From a bacterium (GTDB lineage Bacteria > Bdellovibrionota_C > UBA2361 > SZUA-149), in contig QIGM01000454.1 of NCBI GenBank assembly GCA_003230795.1, forward strand, positions 1-7,906: a stretch of 7,906 bases of DNA. Reading direction: 5' to 3'. A program made the position numbers and the translations under genes. This document shows, piece by piece, positions 6,309-7,906 of this stretch (position 1 is the stretch's first letter; the number at the start of each line of letters is the position of its first letter). The notes under the pieces were generated by a model. That model worked only from the letters and a program-made list of their open reading frames with translations. It searched no databases and was not told the DNA's origin.

Positions 6309-7906
6309 ATGCTTAGATTTCTTTCACTTGGCCGCACTCTGTTCCTTCCGCTTCTAATTGGGCTTGCACTTGGTTGCAGCCAGAAAGCCTTTGTCAAAAA
6401 ACCCACCGAGCCAAAGACCGAGCCAAAGAAAGAGACTATTGAGGAGTCGCGTTTCCTCAGCAACATTCGACAGCTTACCTTCTCCGGACTACGCGCAGGC
6501 GAAGGTTATTTTAGCGCCGATGGACGTTCCCTTATTTTCCAAAGTGAAAGGATTGATACTAATCCCTTCTACCAAATCTACGTCCTCGATCTCGAAAATG
6601 GTGCGACCTCCCTTCTCTCTCCAGGCTACGGCAAGACTACTTGTGGTTGGTTTCATCCAAGCAACGACTGGGCTTTATTCTCTTCAACTCATCGAGACCC
6701 TGAGTCCCTAAAAAAACAGACGCAAGAGCTAGAGTTTCGTGCCTCCGGCAAATCGAAGAGATACTCCTGGGACTATGATGAGAATTACGAAATTTATGCC
6801 CAAGAACTTCCTGCTGGTCTGCTCCGGCAGCTTACCAAGGTAAAAGGGTACGATGCCGAAGCCTCGTACTCACCCGACGGCTCAAGAATATTATTTGCCT
6901 CCAATCGCCTGGCGTATTCGGGAAATCTAAGCGCTGAAGAAAAAACCATCTTCGAGAAAGACAAATCGTATTTTATTGACCTCTACACCATGAGCGTCAA
7001 TGGAGGCGATGTACGTCGCCTTACGTCTCATCCTGGCTATGATGGCGGACCCTTCTACAGCACCGACGGAACGCTCATCACTTGGCGACGCTTTGATGCC
7101 TCGGGCACAAAAGCTGAAATCTACGTCATGAACTCAGACGGCGGCGAGCAGCGGCAGCTAAGCAATCTTAACGCTATGTCCTGGGCACCGTATTTTCATC
7201 CTAGTGGTGACTATATAATTTTCACGACCAACATTCATGGCTTTAGTAATTTCGAACTCTACCTCACCCGAGTTGATGGGCTTGGTAGCCCCATTCGAGT
7301 AACGACCACTGATGGCTTTGACGGTCTTCCCGTATTTTCTCCAGATGGAAAAACGCTGTCCTGGACCAGCAAACGAGGATTTGGCGAAGGAGCGCAGCTA
7401 TTCCTTTCAGAGTGGGATGATGCCAATGCCCGCTCTGCCCTAGGTCTAAACACAGCGTTCAGCGCTCCCCAAGAGAGTTCACTTGCTGCTGGATCTAGCC
7501 GGCTTCATTCCTTGGTCTCCCCCCTCTCTGCCGCTGACATGCAGGGCAGACGCACAGGCACACCAGGTGAAGCGAAAGCAACATCGTTTGCCGCTAATGA
7601 ACTGCAATCGGCTGGCTTGTTTCCACTACCCACGCAGGAAGACTATTTCCAGGAATTCCGCTTCACCTCTGGCGTAGCTCTGGGCACGGGAAACTCCCTT
7701 GAACTGAAAAGAAAGGAAGCTCAGTGGACCGACGTAGAGCAGAGCGACACTTGGATTCCGCTTAGCTTTTCAAAAACGGGCGAGATCCCTGCAGCGAGTG
7801 TTGTGTTTGTCGGCTACGGTATCAAGGCGCCAGCGACAAATAGCGCTCCCGAATATGATTCCTACGTGCACACCGACGTTAAAGATAAGTGGGTGCTCGT
7901 TTTTCG
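6309..7906 (+). CDS. PD40/TolB-like propeller-M28 family peptidase lipoprotein, 3' partial
   Basis: The frame is open from ATG 6309 to the window end (532 full codons). AGGAGA at 6293-6298, ten bases upstream, supports the start. A signal segment (LRFLSLGRTLFLPLLIGLALGC) ends at Cys23, a plausible lipobox with Ala at -3 and Gly at -1. A Lys/Pro/Glu-rich linker (about 28-46) follows. Residues about 54-378 form a TolB-like beta-propeller with six PD40-type turns: SADG 69, HPSN 116, SPDG 188, STDG 251, HPSG 297 and SPDG 344, preceded in several blades by RQLT or RRLT. From about 395 the protein switches to the front of an M28-type peptidase (PLSAADMQGRRTGTPGEAK, 405-423; FVGYGIKAP 500-508, the start of a PA-like insert). 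The zinc-binding and catalytic residues would lie beyond the window, so activity cannot be judged. Family members are exported zinc aminopeptidases; membrane-anchored breakdown of peptides in the periplasm or at the surface is inferred. Confidence 0.85.
   Translation, partial: MLRFLSLGRTLFLPLLIGLALGCSQKAFVKKPTEPKTEPKKETIEESRFLSNIRQLTFSGLRAGEGYFSADGRSLIFQSERIDTNPFYQIYVLDLENGATSLLSPGYGKTTCGWFHPSNDWALFSSTHRDPESLKKQTQELEFRASGKSKRYSWDYDENYEIYAQELPAGLLRQLTKVKGYDAEASYSPDGSRILFASNRLAYSGNLSAEEKTIFEKDKSYFIDLYTMSVNGGDVRRLTSHPGYDGGPFYSTDGTLITWRRFDASGTKAEIYVMNSDGGEQRQLSNLNAMSWAPYFHPSGDYIIFTTNIHGFSNFELYLTRVDGLGSPIRVTTTDGFDGLPVFSPDGKTLSWTSKRGFGEGAQLFLSEWDDANARSALGLNTAFSAPQESSLAAGSSRLHSLVSPLSAADMQGRRTGTPGEAKATSFAANELQSAGLFPLPTQEDYFQEFRFTSGVALGTGNSLELKRKEAQWTDVEQSDTWIPLSFSKTGEIPAASVVFVGYGIKAPATNSAPEYDSYVHTDVKDKWVLVF

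Noticed and set aside
6179..6466. Minus-strand frame of 95 codons across the M28 gene start
   Set aside because: It overlaps the signal peptide and stalk of the lipoprotein antisense, has no ribosome site that I can see and resembles no family.
6358..6711. Plus-strand frame of 117 codons inside the M28 lipoprotein
   Set aside because: It is out of frame with the 6309 gene, whose frame carries the lipobox and regular PD40 repeats to the window end.

Overview
The window reads as an ordinary chromosomal segment of a Gram-negative bacterium of moderate GC content (roughly half, by eye). Two secreted products carry lipoprotein-type signals. An FHA-class III cyclase fusion, a stand-alone receiver domain and a PD40-propeller/M28-peptidase lipoprotein together suggest a deltaproteobacterial-like lineage (Myxococcota, Bdellovibrionota or similar). 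That placement is inference from gene content and is weak. I see no transposase, integrase, CRISPR array, tRNA or rRNA.

Layout. (1) <1-788 (+): the 3' part of a glycosyltransferase of the Nucleotid_trans type with an intact DxD motif; its start lies upstream of the window. (2) 960-2414 (+): a soluble pyridine nucleotide transhydrogenase-like flavoprotein (SthA family). (3) 4927-2431 (-): a tight three-gene set reading leftwards, FHA-adenylyl cyclase, then a class I SAM methyltransferase, then an MTH1-like NUDIX hydrolase, with gaps of 34 and 15 bases. (4) 5070-5561 (+): a small probable lipoprotein with an Ig-like or carboxypeptidase-regulatory-like domain, divergent from the cyclase. (5) 5939-5574 (-): a stand-alone CheY-like receiver starting at TTG. 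(6) 5940-6308: a 369-base divergent intergenic region holding a good sigma70-type promoter and a possible 38-residue membrane peptide gene. (7) 6309->7906 (+): a large lipoprotein, truncated by the window end, with six PD40/TolB-like repeats followed by the front part of an M28-type peptidase.

How the genes may work together. The middle of the window leans towards signalling: the cyclase is predicted to make cAMP and to bind phosphothreonine partners through FHA, and the orphan receiver would need a kinase encoded elsewhere. The methyltransferase and NUDIX enzyme are probably co-transcribed with the cyclase, but nothing in the sequence tells their substrates. The two convergent junctions (2414/2431 and 5561/5574) each carry a perfect inverted repeat overlapping the 3' end of the leftward gene, and a third, imperfect one begins at the stop codon of the glycosyltransferase; these may end transcription.

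I find no clearly new multi-gene system. The best leads are the promoter-plus-peptide unit upstream of the M28 lipoprotein, an acidic residue in the second nucleotide-binding fold of the transhydrogenase-like protein, and the cyclase operon.
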